NCBI GenBank assembly: GCA_048213135.1
Contig: PS015017.1
Coordinates: 21,080 to 62,859, forward strand
DNA length: 41,780 nt
Source of the DNA: Reclinomonas americana ATCC 50394
Lineage: Eukaryota; Jakobida; Jakobea; Jakobida
Reading direction: 5' to 3'
Shown in pieces: positions 1 to 12,097 of the stretch (the stretch's first letter is position 1; every line of letters starts with the position of its first letter). Under the pieces are notes generated by a model. The model saw only the letters and a list, made by a program, of their open reading frames with translations. It did not search any database and had not been told where the DNA came from. Both the position numbers and the translations under genes were made by a program.

Positions 1-2
1 AC

Positions 3-2843
<2,841 letters not shown>

Positions 2844-2922
2844 GAGAAAAGCAGTAAGACCAATGCAATAACGCGAGTCTGTCTCTCTCTTTAACTCTGT
2901 CTCTCTCTCACACAGGTGGTGC
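2844..2922. promoter_or_regulatory. 79-bp divergent promoter region
   Basis: Only 79 bases separate the start codon of the DHX35-like gene (minus) from the start codon chosen for the next gene (plus). Core promoters and 5' UTRs of both must fit in this interval or overlap the neighbouring exons. It is rich in TCTCTC and I see no TATA box. That it acts as a bidirectional promoter is inferred from position. Confidence 0.5.
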
Positions 2923-3175
2923 ATGAGCAGTGGTGGCGATCGGCAACCACTCCTGCACACCATTACCGCACCAAACACCGCATCAGCTTCGTCTTACGGA
3001 AGTGCGCACATGCAGCGACCACCCTCATCTCCGCGCATTCCCGAGCTCGTCCTCGGCCGCCTTGGAGAAGCAGGAGGAGGAGGGGGAAGAAGAGAGCATG
3101 AGGCAGTACCACCACTGCGTGAGGAAGGCACTGTGGCGTCATCAGCAGCAGCTGACACTGGTGACTGGCATACAA

Positions 3176-3268
<93 letters not shown>

Positions 3269-3404
3269 GACGACGAACGAAGAAGAACGAAGACGGACGA
3301 CGAGACGACGACGACGACGACGACGACGAACGACGAACGAACAACCGAACCTACCTCCTTCNNNNNNNNNNNNNNNNNNNNACGACGACGACGACGACGA
3401 CGAC

Positions 3405-3456
<52 letters not shown>

Positions 3457-4887
3457 AGAGGTACGCCAGAGACAAAGAGGAACGCAGACGGACAGCGAGA
3501 CAGCAGACAGACAGACACCACTCTCTCTCTATCTCTCATGATCTCCGTTGCGTCTGACATTGCTTTTTTTTTTCGTCTCAGTGACAGATGCTGGTCTGAA
3601 GGGCACGCCGACTGGAGGCGAGGATGCTCTCGTGCACCTCGAGTCGATTGATCCGGAGGTGGAGAGGGAGATTGATTCACGGCCAGAGTTGCAGGTGCAG
3701 GAGCCGATTCCGCCGACGCACAGTCACGTGTATCGAGGTGCATCTCTCCTGTCTGCTGTCTGCTGCCTGTGCTCTGTGTCTCACTTGTTTGTTTGTGGTG
3801 CTGTAAGACGCGTTCTGCTGTGGTGGATTGTGCGTCGTGTCGTGTCGTGTTGTTTTTTTCCCTTCCATGCTCGTGCGCTCACTTGCGTGTCGCAGTTGTG
3901 AGAAGGAGTGCTCTTGCGGGTGCGTGCGGACGTTTGTGTTGACCATCATTCTCTTTCCGTGCTGTTGTATACCAATCTGTGTGCAAGCGAAATCGTTGCG
4001 CGCTGCTCCCCCTCGCCCCCCTCGCCCTCATCCCCCTCTTTATTCACGCTTCCCTCCGTGCACAGACGACGCGAAGCGCTGCGAGACGAGGCCGAGAGGG
4101 AGAGGATAAGCGACGAACGATACCGCGAGCAGCTCATGCGCCTGCCGGTGGAGAACCGAGAAAAGGAGCGTGAGCGTGAGCGGTTGAAGGAGGTGGCGAG
4201 GGTACGCAAGAGGGCACTGTCGTCGTCGCCAGGCTCGCCCGTTTTTGAGGTTTGGTTGGAGCGAGTGGGCTTCGTGCTCTGTTTTCCTTCCCCCAGAGTC
4301 ATGACGCGCTGTTCGGAAAAAAACTAGGATAAGCGTGTGGCGACGGTGCCGATGGGAGTGACCACGCCGAGTACCATGGCAAATCCGGATGCGTTTGTGT
4401 TGCGCGCACCATCGGCAGGCCAGGCGGAGCTGGCCATGAGAACAGGGGCGGTGCGTGTTCGAAAACCAGGGAGTGATGCGTCCACCTCCCTTCTCATGCT
4501 CTTTCTTCCCGCTGCAGGTTCCAGAGGAAGAGTGGGTGGAGGAATCGTTGGCGCCACCCAAGGCGATCATCGAGTTCCAGCTGCGCGGGCGGAACGTAAA
4601 CTTCAGCGTGCCCTCGAAGGAATGCGTTGTGGTCGACTGTGTGTCGGTGAGTCCCGCACCAGGGGAGGCCACTGCCTTCTTTTCACTCACTCACTCACTC
4701 CCCCACCCCGCAGGACCTCTACGAGCACGTCCAGCTGACGCTCATCGCGCATGAACGATTCAACTTTGAAATGTTCTACCGGCGCGCCGACGGCCACGTC
4801 GAGTCGCTCTTTGATCACCGGCAGGCCACCGTTGTCGGTTTCCTCGGTCAGGGAGTGCAGACCGTGTTTGTGGAGATCGCAGACTGA
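2923..4887 (+). CDS. Uncharacterised conserved-looking protein, 327 residues
   Basis: I do not recognise this protein. Seven exons join in frame: 2923-3160, 3582-3737, 3896-3923, 4066-4201, 4328-4450, 4518-4646, 4714-4887. The 28-nt exon 3 was inferred because it alone reconciles the phases on either side. The N-terminus is a low-complexity Ser/Gly/Pro-rich tail, followed by an acidic stretch (DPEVEREID). A highly charged helical segment (about 145-190, RDEAERERISDERYREQ) then ends in LPVENREKERERERLKEV. The C-terminal roughly 140 residues look globular, with alternating beta-type strands (AIIEFQLRGRNVNFSV, VQTVFVEIAD at the end). No signal peptide or membrane segment is visible. Intron 1 is a compound microsatellite with a 20-N gap. 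The stop is 77 bases before the next start on the same strand. Confidence 0.72.
3161..3581 (+). repeat. Compound microsatellite intron: (AC)n(AG)n(ACG)n(AG)n
   Basis: Intron 1 of the uncharacterised gene is almost entirely simple repeat: CA, then GA, then ACG/ACGA trinucleotides, a 20-N gap (3362-3381), ACG again and GA again, ending in a ten-T tract before the acceptor CAG. Unlike most large introns here, the sense strand is purine-rich. A GTTGCGT heptamer sits 36 bases upstream of the acceptor. Confidence 0.85.
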
Positions 4888-4964
4888 GCAGAAAAAAGGC
4901 GGGCGGAGGAGAGACAATGAAGAACGAAACATGTGTGCTTGAATATTCATTTTGCATCTCTCTC

Positions 4965-6612
4965 ATGGACGAGCAGGAGGAGGGGCCGTCGTCCTCATCG
5001 GCGTTCTCGTCAGAGGCCTTGAGAGAACGACTGGAGGCCTTTTGCAGACAGCACGACATTGATCCGCGAGTGTACTTTGAGGCCCCTGCAGAGCTCCCAC
5101 GATACTTTCGGTGAGAGACAAGCATGCATGCCCTCTCTCTGTGTGTGTGGTCTCTCTCTCTTTGACACACGCGTGCAGAGCGACACTGCGTGATCGTCTT
5201 CTCGACGCCCAAGGCGGATCATCGCATGTGAGTGACTGATGCCACCCTCGTCATCATCTTCAGTCACTCTCATTGTCTCTCTCTGTGCAGTCGGCGCTGT
5301 CGAGAGAGTGGCTATGTGAGCAGTTGAACACAGCAACTGTGCAGGAGGTGCCGTGGTTGCCCACATTCTTCCAGTGCGACGCTGATGTGAAGCTGGCTGG
5401 AGTGCCATTGTACGCAACCTCTTGTCACCCTCCTCTACTTCCCTCATACACCCCTCACGCCATGCCCTTTCTCTCACCAGATACACCACTGGCACTCTGT
5501 TTGGCATGGACGCGGCCTCGGCGTTTGCAGTCTGCACGCTGGATCCGCAGCCAGGCGAGTCGGTGCTGGACCTGTGCTGTGCGCCAGGCGCCAAGCTGTG
5601 CCTCATGGCGGAACTCATGCACAATCGCGGTCGCGTGGTCGGCGTTGACGTGGATCAGCCGCGGCTGCTGTCGTGTCGCAGTGTACTGCGCAAGTATCGA
5701 CTGGGAGCACGACCGCCGGTGCGCGTGAGAGGTCACACGAGAGAGGTGTCGCGTCGTCAGCGACGCAAGCGGCTGCGTGAGGAGGAGGAAGAGGCGCTGT
5801 TTGTCACGGTGGGAGCGTCGTCGTCTGCTGTGGTGGAGGAGGAAGAGCAAAAGGCAGAGGCGGGTGAGCTGGTGCCGGATCCGGATGGTGGTATTGTGCA
5901 GTTGGCTCTGGCCGACGGCACCACCTTTTGGGAGGCCGAGGGCGATGGAGCGCGGCAGTATGACCGGTGGGCGAAGTGAGGAGCGATATTTGTTGCTGCG
6001 ACACACAAGCACTCATTCGCCCCACTCCTGCAGAGTGCTGGTCGACGCGCAGTGCACACACGACGGCTCTCTGCGACACGTGCAGAAATCTGCAGAGACC
6101 AAGGGCATGGAGCACCTGGAGCAGCGTGTGATTGGTGAGAGTGTGGTGGAGGAGACCGTGCAGCTGCAGCGCCGCCTGCTCGATAATGGTTTCCGACTCA
6201 CGCGACCGGGAGGCGTGCTGGTGTACAGCACGTGCAGTCTCACTCGCGTGCAAAACGAAGGTTTTTTGTTGGTGGTGTTCCGCGACTATTCTCTTCATCG
6301 CTCACACACAGACACACAGGTGTCGTGGAGTGGATCCTGCAGCAGCACGCCGACGAGCTGGTGCTGGAGGATGCATCGGTGGAGTTTTCGAGAAGTGCGG
6401 CACTCCGGCTGCTTCGTGAAGTGCAGGTGGCATCGATGCAGAGCGCGGCTGCCGAGCCTGCGCCACCGCCACCACCGCCACCATGTCCACCACCATGTCT
6501 GGCTGGCACACTGCCGGGTACAGTGCGCTTTGATCCGCTGCATTCTCGGACCAGTGGACTGTTTGTGGCTCGGCTCCGACGACTGCCAACAGCAGCGGAT
6601 GCAGAGCGGTGA
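4965..6612 (+). CDS. NSUN/RCMT-family RNA cytosine-C5 methyltransferase
   Basis: This protein probably transfers a methyl group from S-adenosylmethionine to C5 of cytosine in RNA. Exons: 4965-5110, 5179-5227, 5291-5409, 5481-5966, 6034-6260, 6320-6612, exactly 1320 nt or 439 residues. I chose the ATG at 4965 (MDEQEEG). An in-frame ATG at 4917 would add 16 residues. The Rossmann methyltransferase shows motif I (VLDLCCAPGAK) and GVDVDQPRL for cofactor binding. The catalytic-loop cysteine is in VDAQCTHDGS, and the second conserved cysteine is in YSTCSLTRVQNE. The CTHDGS version differs from the usual DAPCSG and from the CTTDR of NSUN3/4. I recall a similar motif in plant and protist members, but cannot check. 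A charged insert of about 80 residues (RRQRRKRLREEEEE and following) interrupts the fold after VLRKYRLGA. A poly-proline run lies near the C-terminus. The gene converges on the sirtuin. Confidence 0.9.
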
Positions 6613-6819
6613 CATCCTCTCCCTATTGCGTGTTTTGCGCGATATCAGATCGATGCCACAACTGCTGGCCGGTCATTCCGGGTCTGATGCGCGAGAGCCA
6701 TGTCTGACCTGGAGCTCTTCAAAAGAGCGAGTTCGCGACGCAAGTCGTCGTACGGACGTACGTAAACAAACCACACACACACACTACTTCATCATCATTA
6801 TTCCGTTTCCCCGCCACTC
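6613..6819. other. Convergent intergenic spacer
   Basis: This 207-base region lies between the stop of the methyltransferase (plus) and the stop of the sirtuin (minus). It must hold both 3' ends. It contains a short CA run. I see no further coding or RNA feature. Confidence 0.6.
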
Positions 6820-9800
6820 TCATGGAACCGCCGCCTCTCCACTCGCTGCTCCACCACTCACAACACTCACTTCCTCTGGTGCCGGCGGGTCTAGTTGCGT
6901 CGGATCGAAGCCACTGCGCTCAGCGAGTAATCTCAGCTGGCGCTGAATGCGACGAATGGCCTCGAGTCCGCTCATCTGGATCGACACCGTCTTTGCGGGG
7001 TTCGACTTGTTTTGCGGGAAATCGGGATTCACCCGAATGAGCACCACATCGAGGCCGCTCTTGGCGCCGGCACGCACCAGTCGTTCTGAGTTGTCGCGCA
7101 CAGTGGGAACCTGCACGAAGCGCGCACAAGGGGGCATGAGAAGATGAGGAAAAGGCGATGCAGGGACGGATGAGACGCACCCGAATTCCACATCCGAGCT
7201 CCAAGATCACCAACTTGCGCTTCTTGTTCACCAACATCAGCTCGCGCACCGTCTTCTCCCACTTGCTGTAGTGCTTTCGCGGCACTTCCACCCACTCGCC
7301 GTCGTCAAACATGAGAATGTCTAACGCAACAAACAGTCAGCACCACGACAATCACAAGCGCTCCTGCGTGTCACATAGCACGTCCACTCAACTTGGTCTG
7401 GCTGGCCGACTGCATCGCGGGCATCGCGGATGATTCTCCGGAGCCAGAGTGGTCGGTGCGGCAAACGGCCCCACCGCCACCACCGACGCCTCGTCCTCAC
7501 TGTCGACTCCGCTGACCGCCAGTGACATGTCGGAGCGAGCCGACGACAGCTGCGAATCTGCATCGCTATCGGCGGCAGCGGTTGTCGTAGTTGTCGTCGT
7601 CCCGCCGCTCCGACTGGCCCACAGACTGTCGGCACCGGCGACAGCGGCGGCGGCTGGTGGCTTGCCGGCTTCCGCACGACCGCGCAGCACATCGAGAGAC
7701 ACCGACAGTCGGATGCTCTCCACCGCATACCGCTCCGACACTACCACGCCACTGGCGAGGTTGGCCGGCGCGTACGGCACACTCGACAGAACCGACGAAG
7801 CGTGTGGTCTCGACAGTGCCGACGCATCCAACAGCAGCGGCGCACTGCGCAGTGCCTCTGTGCCTCGCTGACGCAACAGACTGCCTGTCGCTCCGCCGCT
7901 GATGGCGTGAATCGAGGGCGGAGGTGCTGGCTTCGCCTCGGCCTTGCGCAACCGCAGCGTGACGGAGCTGCCGCCGGCAGTGTACGCGGCTTGGTCGATG
8001 CGGCGGAACGGGTTGCCGACTGGCACCGTGAACTCGCCACGCACCGTCCACAGACAAGAGGACGAGGGACACAAGTGCGGTGCGTTCGTGGGTGAAGAGC
8101 CCTGCGGTGTCGAGTACAACGCCAGTTCGATGACGCTGGCAGAGGGCAGTAGCATGTCGGTGCCCACTGTTCTACTGCTCGACGACGACGACTGGTGGTC
8201 GCGGTCGCCGTCGGGTGAGCGGGAACGCGAACGACCAATACCACCACTACGCTGCTGCGGTGATCCGTCCACTGTGAGCGAGTGGGAGCCAGGGACCAAG
8301 TGGTGCCCGGTGGAGGAACCGGTGCCGTATCGCTGATCGAGTATGTCCTGAATCGACGAGTGTGTCCCAGAGAGATGCCGCGGTTGATTCGGGTAGTGGT
8401 GATGATGCTGCTGGTGGTGATGCTGGTGATGGCGATGGTCGCCACTTACAGACGCACCCAGAGTGCCTTGCAGATCGATTTCCACCTGACGCCACAAGGT
8501 AAATAGCAGCGGGGGGGAGGAGCAAAAAAAGGAAGAGTGGATGCACACCGATTCAAAATCGTCCCCGTCGGTACGCGAAAAGTCCAGCGAGCGCACCACC
8601 ACCTGAAACGCTCGCGGTTCCTCATCGGTCGTGGCCAGCGAGGCCAGCGACGAACTGCTACGTGACCGCGCATGTGCTGTGCGTGGTCTGGCCGGGTGTA
8701 ATCTGAGCACGAGGCAATAGGAACGGTCGTGTGGTGCGAGAGAGGGGAGTGGTGCCGCCGGTCGCATCGGAAGCGGTGACACGGCCAGCATGCGGAAATG
8801 CACTTCGGTGAAATCTGCGACACCAGCAAAAGGTTCAGTTGCATGCACTTGTGTTTTACGATGCGCGTGTCGCCGCCACGCAACTCTCCAGCGTTAGATG
8901 GAGGCAGTCGGCGAGTTTCATCGGCGTCACAGCGATGAATCGTTTTGATTCCGCTGCGTGCCACGAGTCATGGCGCGCCGGTGAATCCACCAAGCTCAAT
9001 GCCGACATGGCGCCGGTCAGCGACTGCATGGCCGGCGGCAACAACTGGGCGCTCTTCGACGGGTGATGCAGGGTGACCACGTGAGCCGATGGCTGCACAC
9101 ACGAGATGAGCACGCGATTTGTGGACGACGCAAACCACTGCTGCTGCGAGTCACGCAACTGGACGTGGGGCGGGGTGCTGACGACGCGCGGTCAGTTGCG
9201 CTCGTTGATGGTGTGCGACACGCGGAGCACGCATGGTGTCTTCGTTGACTTCGAACTGGAAGTTGGGCGGTAACCTCCACGTGGTCGCACAGCACGGCAT
9301 GCAGCACTGCCACATCTCCGAGTTGCCATGAATCTCCAACAGTGTGGCAGGGTCGAATCCGCAGCGCCGAAAGAACGCATCCACATTCGAGGTAAAAACG
9401 AAAAATGGAGAAATCGGGTCGGGGATCCACTCGGCCGGCGACTGCGTGTCGGTCAGACGCGCCGCCGATCGTGACCGCACCGCACTGACACCACTGCCAT
9501 TGGCGACCGTATTCGGTCGCGCCACACTGGCCGCCGTCGATGTCGCACGAGGGCCGGCCACAGACCGCGGCGGCGTTCTCCGATAGCTTGTGGAGGCGCG
9601 CGAGATACCACGCACACTCTGGCTCGCCCGCCGTCGCACATACATACTCGACGACTCGTCAAACAGTACAGTGTTCCACTGGCGCAGAATCGCGTATCCC
9701 TCGTGTGGCTTGGCGTCGCGGTAGCTGTTGGCACAGGAGCCCCAGAAGCCTACCATGACACATACATGAGCAGACGACGAAGAAGAAGAAGAAGAAGTGG

Positions 9801-10300
9801 TAGAAAGTGTCACACAGTATACCATAAAAGATCTCGGGGTCGCGACGAATCCACGATGGCTCGCAGAGGTCCGAGTACTCCACACCCATGCGATGATACG
9901 CCGGCACATCCGCAATGTCCTTGTACGTCTTCAGCCCGCTGTCGGCAGAGAAGCCAGCGCCAGCGGAGACCTGGGACGAGGGAAAGGGGAGAAGGATAAG
10001 GGGGGATGGGGGAGATGGGGGAAAGGGGAAAGGAGGAAAGGGTGAGGGAATTGGGGAAGGGGGAGGGGATGAAAGAAAGGGGAAAGGAAAAAGGCGACAG
10101 AGGGGAGAGGAAAGGAAGAAGGACGAGACGAAAGGGAGGAGGAGATGAACGCGAGAAGCAGAGGGAAGATAAGGCCAGTAGGAAAGGAAAGAATTGAACG
10201 ACAGTATGAGCGATGGAGAAAGACGAGAGAGAAAGGAAGAGAACGAAGAGGAAGAGAAACAAAGAAGCGCAGAGTGGCAGATAATGAGTAAAAAGTGGAA

Positions 10301-10364
<64 letters not shown>

Positions 10365-10367
10365 GAG

Positions 10368-10445
<78 letters not shown>

Positions 10446-10567
10446 GAGGAGGAGGAGGAGGAGGAGGAGGAGGAGGAGGAGGAGGAGGAGGAGGAGGAGG
10501 AGGAGGAGGANNNNNNNNNNNNNNNNNNNNCTCTCCTCGTGTGCGTCGTCGAGTCTCAGTGATGAGA

Positions 10568-10604
<37 letters not shown>

Positions 10605-11387
10605 AGGAGGAGGAGGAAGTGAGGGAGGGAAGAGAGGGAGGGAGGTGAGGGAGGGCAGAGAGGGAGGAAGGGGGAGAGGGAAAGGGGGAGAAGGGGGGAA
10701 AGGATTACGGAATGTGAGGGAAAGGGAGAGGGACAGGGAAGGAGGGGGGCAATGAGAGAGGGAGGGGATGAAAGGAAGGGGAAAGGAGAACGGCGACAGA
10801 GGGGAGAGGAAAGGGAGAAGGAGGAGAGGAGATGAACAGAGAGAGAGAGAGAGAAGGGAGAGGACCATAAGAGTGGGAAGGAAGATGACAAAGAGATGAT
10901 GATGATGATGATGATGAGTACGAATTAACAGTGTGGGAGAGAGTGTGTGTGTGAGAGAGAAAGAGACAAGTGAGCGAGCATGCCACGGTGAACACAAGAA
11001 CTACACCGACAAAACATATCGAGTAATCAAACCAATAATGTTAACATAAGAGCTGCTTCCCTCCCTCTCTCTCACACACACTCACACGCACACACACTCA
11101 CGCGCGCCACTCACCAACAGGAAATCCGCACTCCAAATGTGCTCCGCGGCCTCACAAATCACCTCCAAATCATCATCCGCCGACACCGCATCAACCGCAC
11201 TCGCCCCTCCTCTCCCACTGCGCAAAGGATTCTGAGAGACAGTTGATGTTGATGTTGCTCTTCGTGTGGGAGTGGTGCGTCGATTGAGTGAGGAGGAGGA
11301 GGAGGAAGAGGAGGACTTGAGAGTGGGAGACGCGCGGCGAGCAGCAGCAGCAGACGCGGTGGATTGTGCGGGTGCTTTGTCGCTCAT
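6820..11387 (-). CDS. Atypical Sir2-family protein with split zinc ribbon, 1002 residues
   Basis: This is a predicted NAD+-dependent deacylase or related Sir2 protein. Exons (minus): 11115-11387, 9823-9970, 9160-9749, 8885-9092, 8549-8814, 7393-8485, 7181-7320, 6820-7110, exactly 3009 nt. The N-terminal 90 residues are Ser/Ala/Arg-rich. Family landmarks are AGAGFSADSGL (about 94-103, NAD-binding), TSNVD (about 260), catalytic HGN (about 281), first zinc cysteines in QCCMPCC (289-294), second pair CPRC (850-853) and RPNILMFDDGEW (about 858-869). LGCGIRVPTV and LIRVNPDF complete the Rossmann part. The two cysteine pairs are thus about 556 residues apart. The insert is His-, Ser- and Pro-rich with some strand-like stretches. 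A smaller Ser/Arg-rich insert (about 170-250) precedes TSNVD. An upstream in-frame ATG at 11510 would add 41 residues. A GTAAGT inside exon 6 (near 8437) leaves open an optional in-frame intron. Confidence 0.9.
9971..11114 (-). repeat. Homopurine-rich sirtuin intron 1
   Basis: This 1144-base intron carries over 900 bases that are nearly pure purine on the plus strand (about 9970-10880): G/A-rich unique sequence, (GA)n, (GGA)n and a nominal 20-N gap (10511-10530). Read in the gene's direction it is polypyrimidine. An ATG trinucleotide run and a GTGTGTG/GAGAGA stretch follow. No exon was found. Confidence 0.85.
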
Positions 11388-11610
11388 CTCTCTCTCTCGC
11401 GTGCGCGCGGGAGGTGGTGGAGAAGGGAAGACGGAAGACGGGTTAGGTGGTGACGATGAGGAAGGAAGGAGTTTCTTCGGGCGTCCTGCCGTTGGGACGT
11501 GTCGCATCAATCAATCATTCAATCAACGTCGAGCCACGGTTTTCTGTGGTGTTGTATACGTAGTTGGTCTGTTGTGTTGCAAGCTGGCGCTGTGTTTTTA
11601 CTCAATTCTT

Positions 11611-11651
11611 GACCTCAATACCGTCCGGCGACTCGGTATTGAGAACAGGTC
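11611..11651. other. Hairpin, 10-bp perfect stem
   Basis: CTCAATACCG (11614-11623) and CGGTATTGAG (11634-11643) are exact reverse complements around a 10-base loop. The stem can extend with GACCT/AGGTC across a 3-base bulge. It could be a structured RNA element or a 3'-end signal. It has no T-run, and its strand is unknown. Confidence 0.6.
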
Positions 11652-11728
11652 ATCTGCGACCAATGATGGTCCATGGCGCCCTTGCATTTTTCACCCTCGG
11701 CCCTTATACTTGGCAGGACGGGGAAGAG

Positions 11729-11750
11729 GCCAGGGCAAATCTTTGCTGGC
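11729..11750. other. Second short hairpin
   Basis: GCCAG-gg-CAAA pairs with TTTG-CTGGC around a 2-base turn with a 2-base bulge. It lies about 80 bases from the larger hairpin and adds to the view that 11.6-11.75 kb may be transcribed into a folded RNA. Alone it could be chance. Confidence 0.35.
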
Positions 11751-11900
11751 CCACGGCCTTCAACCACTGTTCGCTCTGACGGGAGATCCAGATCAACAGC
11801 GTTGCTGACCCACCTTCAACACTGACCCGTCAAGATGGCCTAGAATCGTTGCTGATCCTTGACCACTGACCCTCGTGCTCTTCACCTTCGACACTGACCT

Positions 11901-11916
11901 GGATGGACGTCCATCC
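11901..11916. promoter_or_regulatory. 16-bp perfect palindrome GGATGGACGTCCATCC
   Basis: A perfect dyad is centred on GACGTC, the kind of core bound by bZIP (CREB/ATF) dimers. It lies about 500 bases upstream of the sirtuin start, near several TGACC motifs. Sequence symmetry is observed directly; any regulatory role is inferred. Confidence 0.4.
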
Positions 11917-12097
11917 GTGACCTTTGATCACCCTCGACTCGTACTCTCCAACGTCGACCCAGGGCGACAAGTGATACTGCATGCCGCAGCGGTATCTTGC
12001 ACTCTACTCACCCGCACGCACTGAGAATTACAATGTTTGCATTCACTGAACCGTGTCGCAGAAAAATTGCTCCGTCAACACACACCCCCGGCCCGCG

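Larger units (their letters stand above)
11388..12097. other. Intergenic region with structured elements
   Basis: Roughly 700 bases separate the end of the armadillo-type gene (stop at 12098) from the sirtuin start. It contains the 5' flank of the sirtuin, two hairpins, a 16-bp perfect palindrome and many TGACC/TTGACC motifs between about 11780 and 11960. Base composition is balanced and non-repetitive, unlike the introns. No convincing ORF is present. Confidence 0.6.

Noticed and set aside
9160-9240. Frameshift in the sirtuin at RVAH/SHTINERN
   Set aside because: An apparent frame change near 9200 disappears once the GTTGCGT donor at 9159 and the acceptor at 9093 are used. The exon then closes in phase.
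9810-10997. Long Leu/Ser-rich minus-strand ORF
   Set aside because: It is a translation of homopyrimidine intron DNA. The true sirtuin exon at 9823-9970 uses only a small part, and the rest is low complexity.
11880-11930. Nuclear-receptor-type half sites (TGACCT, TGACCTTTGATC)
   Set aside because: The motif resembles AGGTCA repeats, but nothing else in the window indicates an organism with nuclear receptors. Kept only as an unexplained motif cluster.
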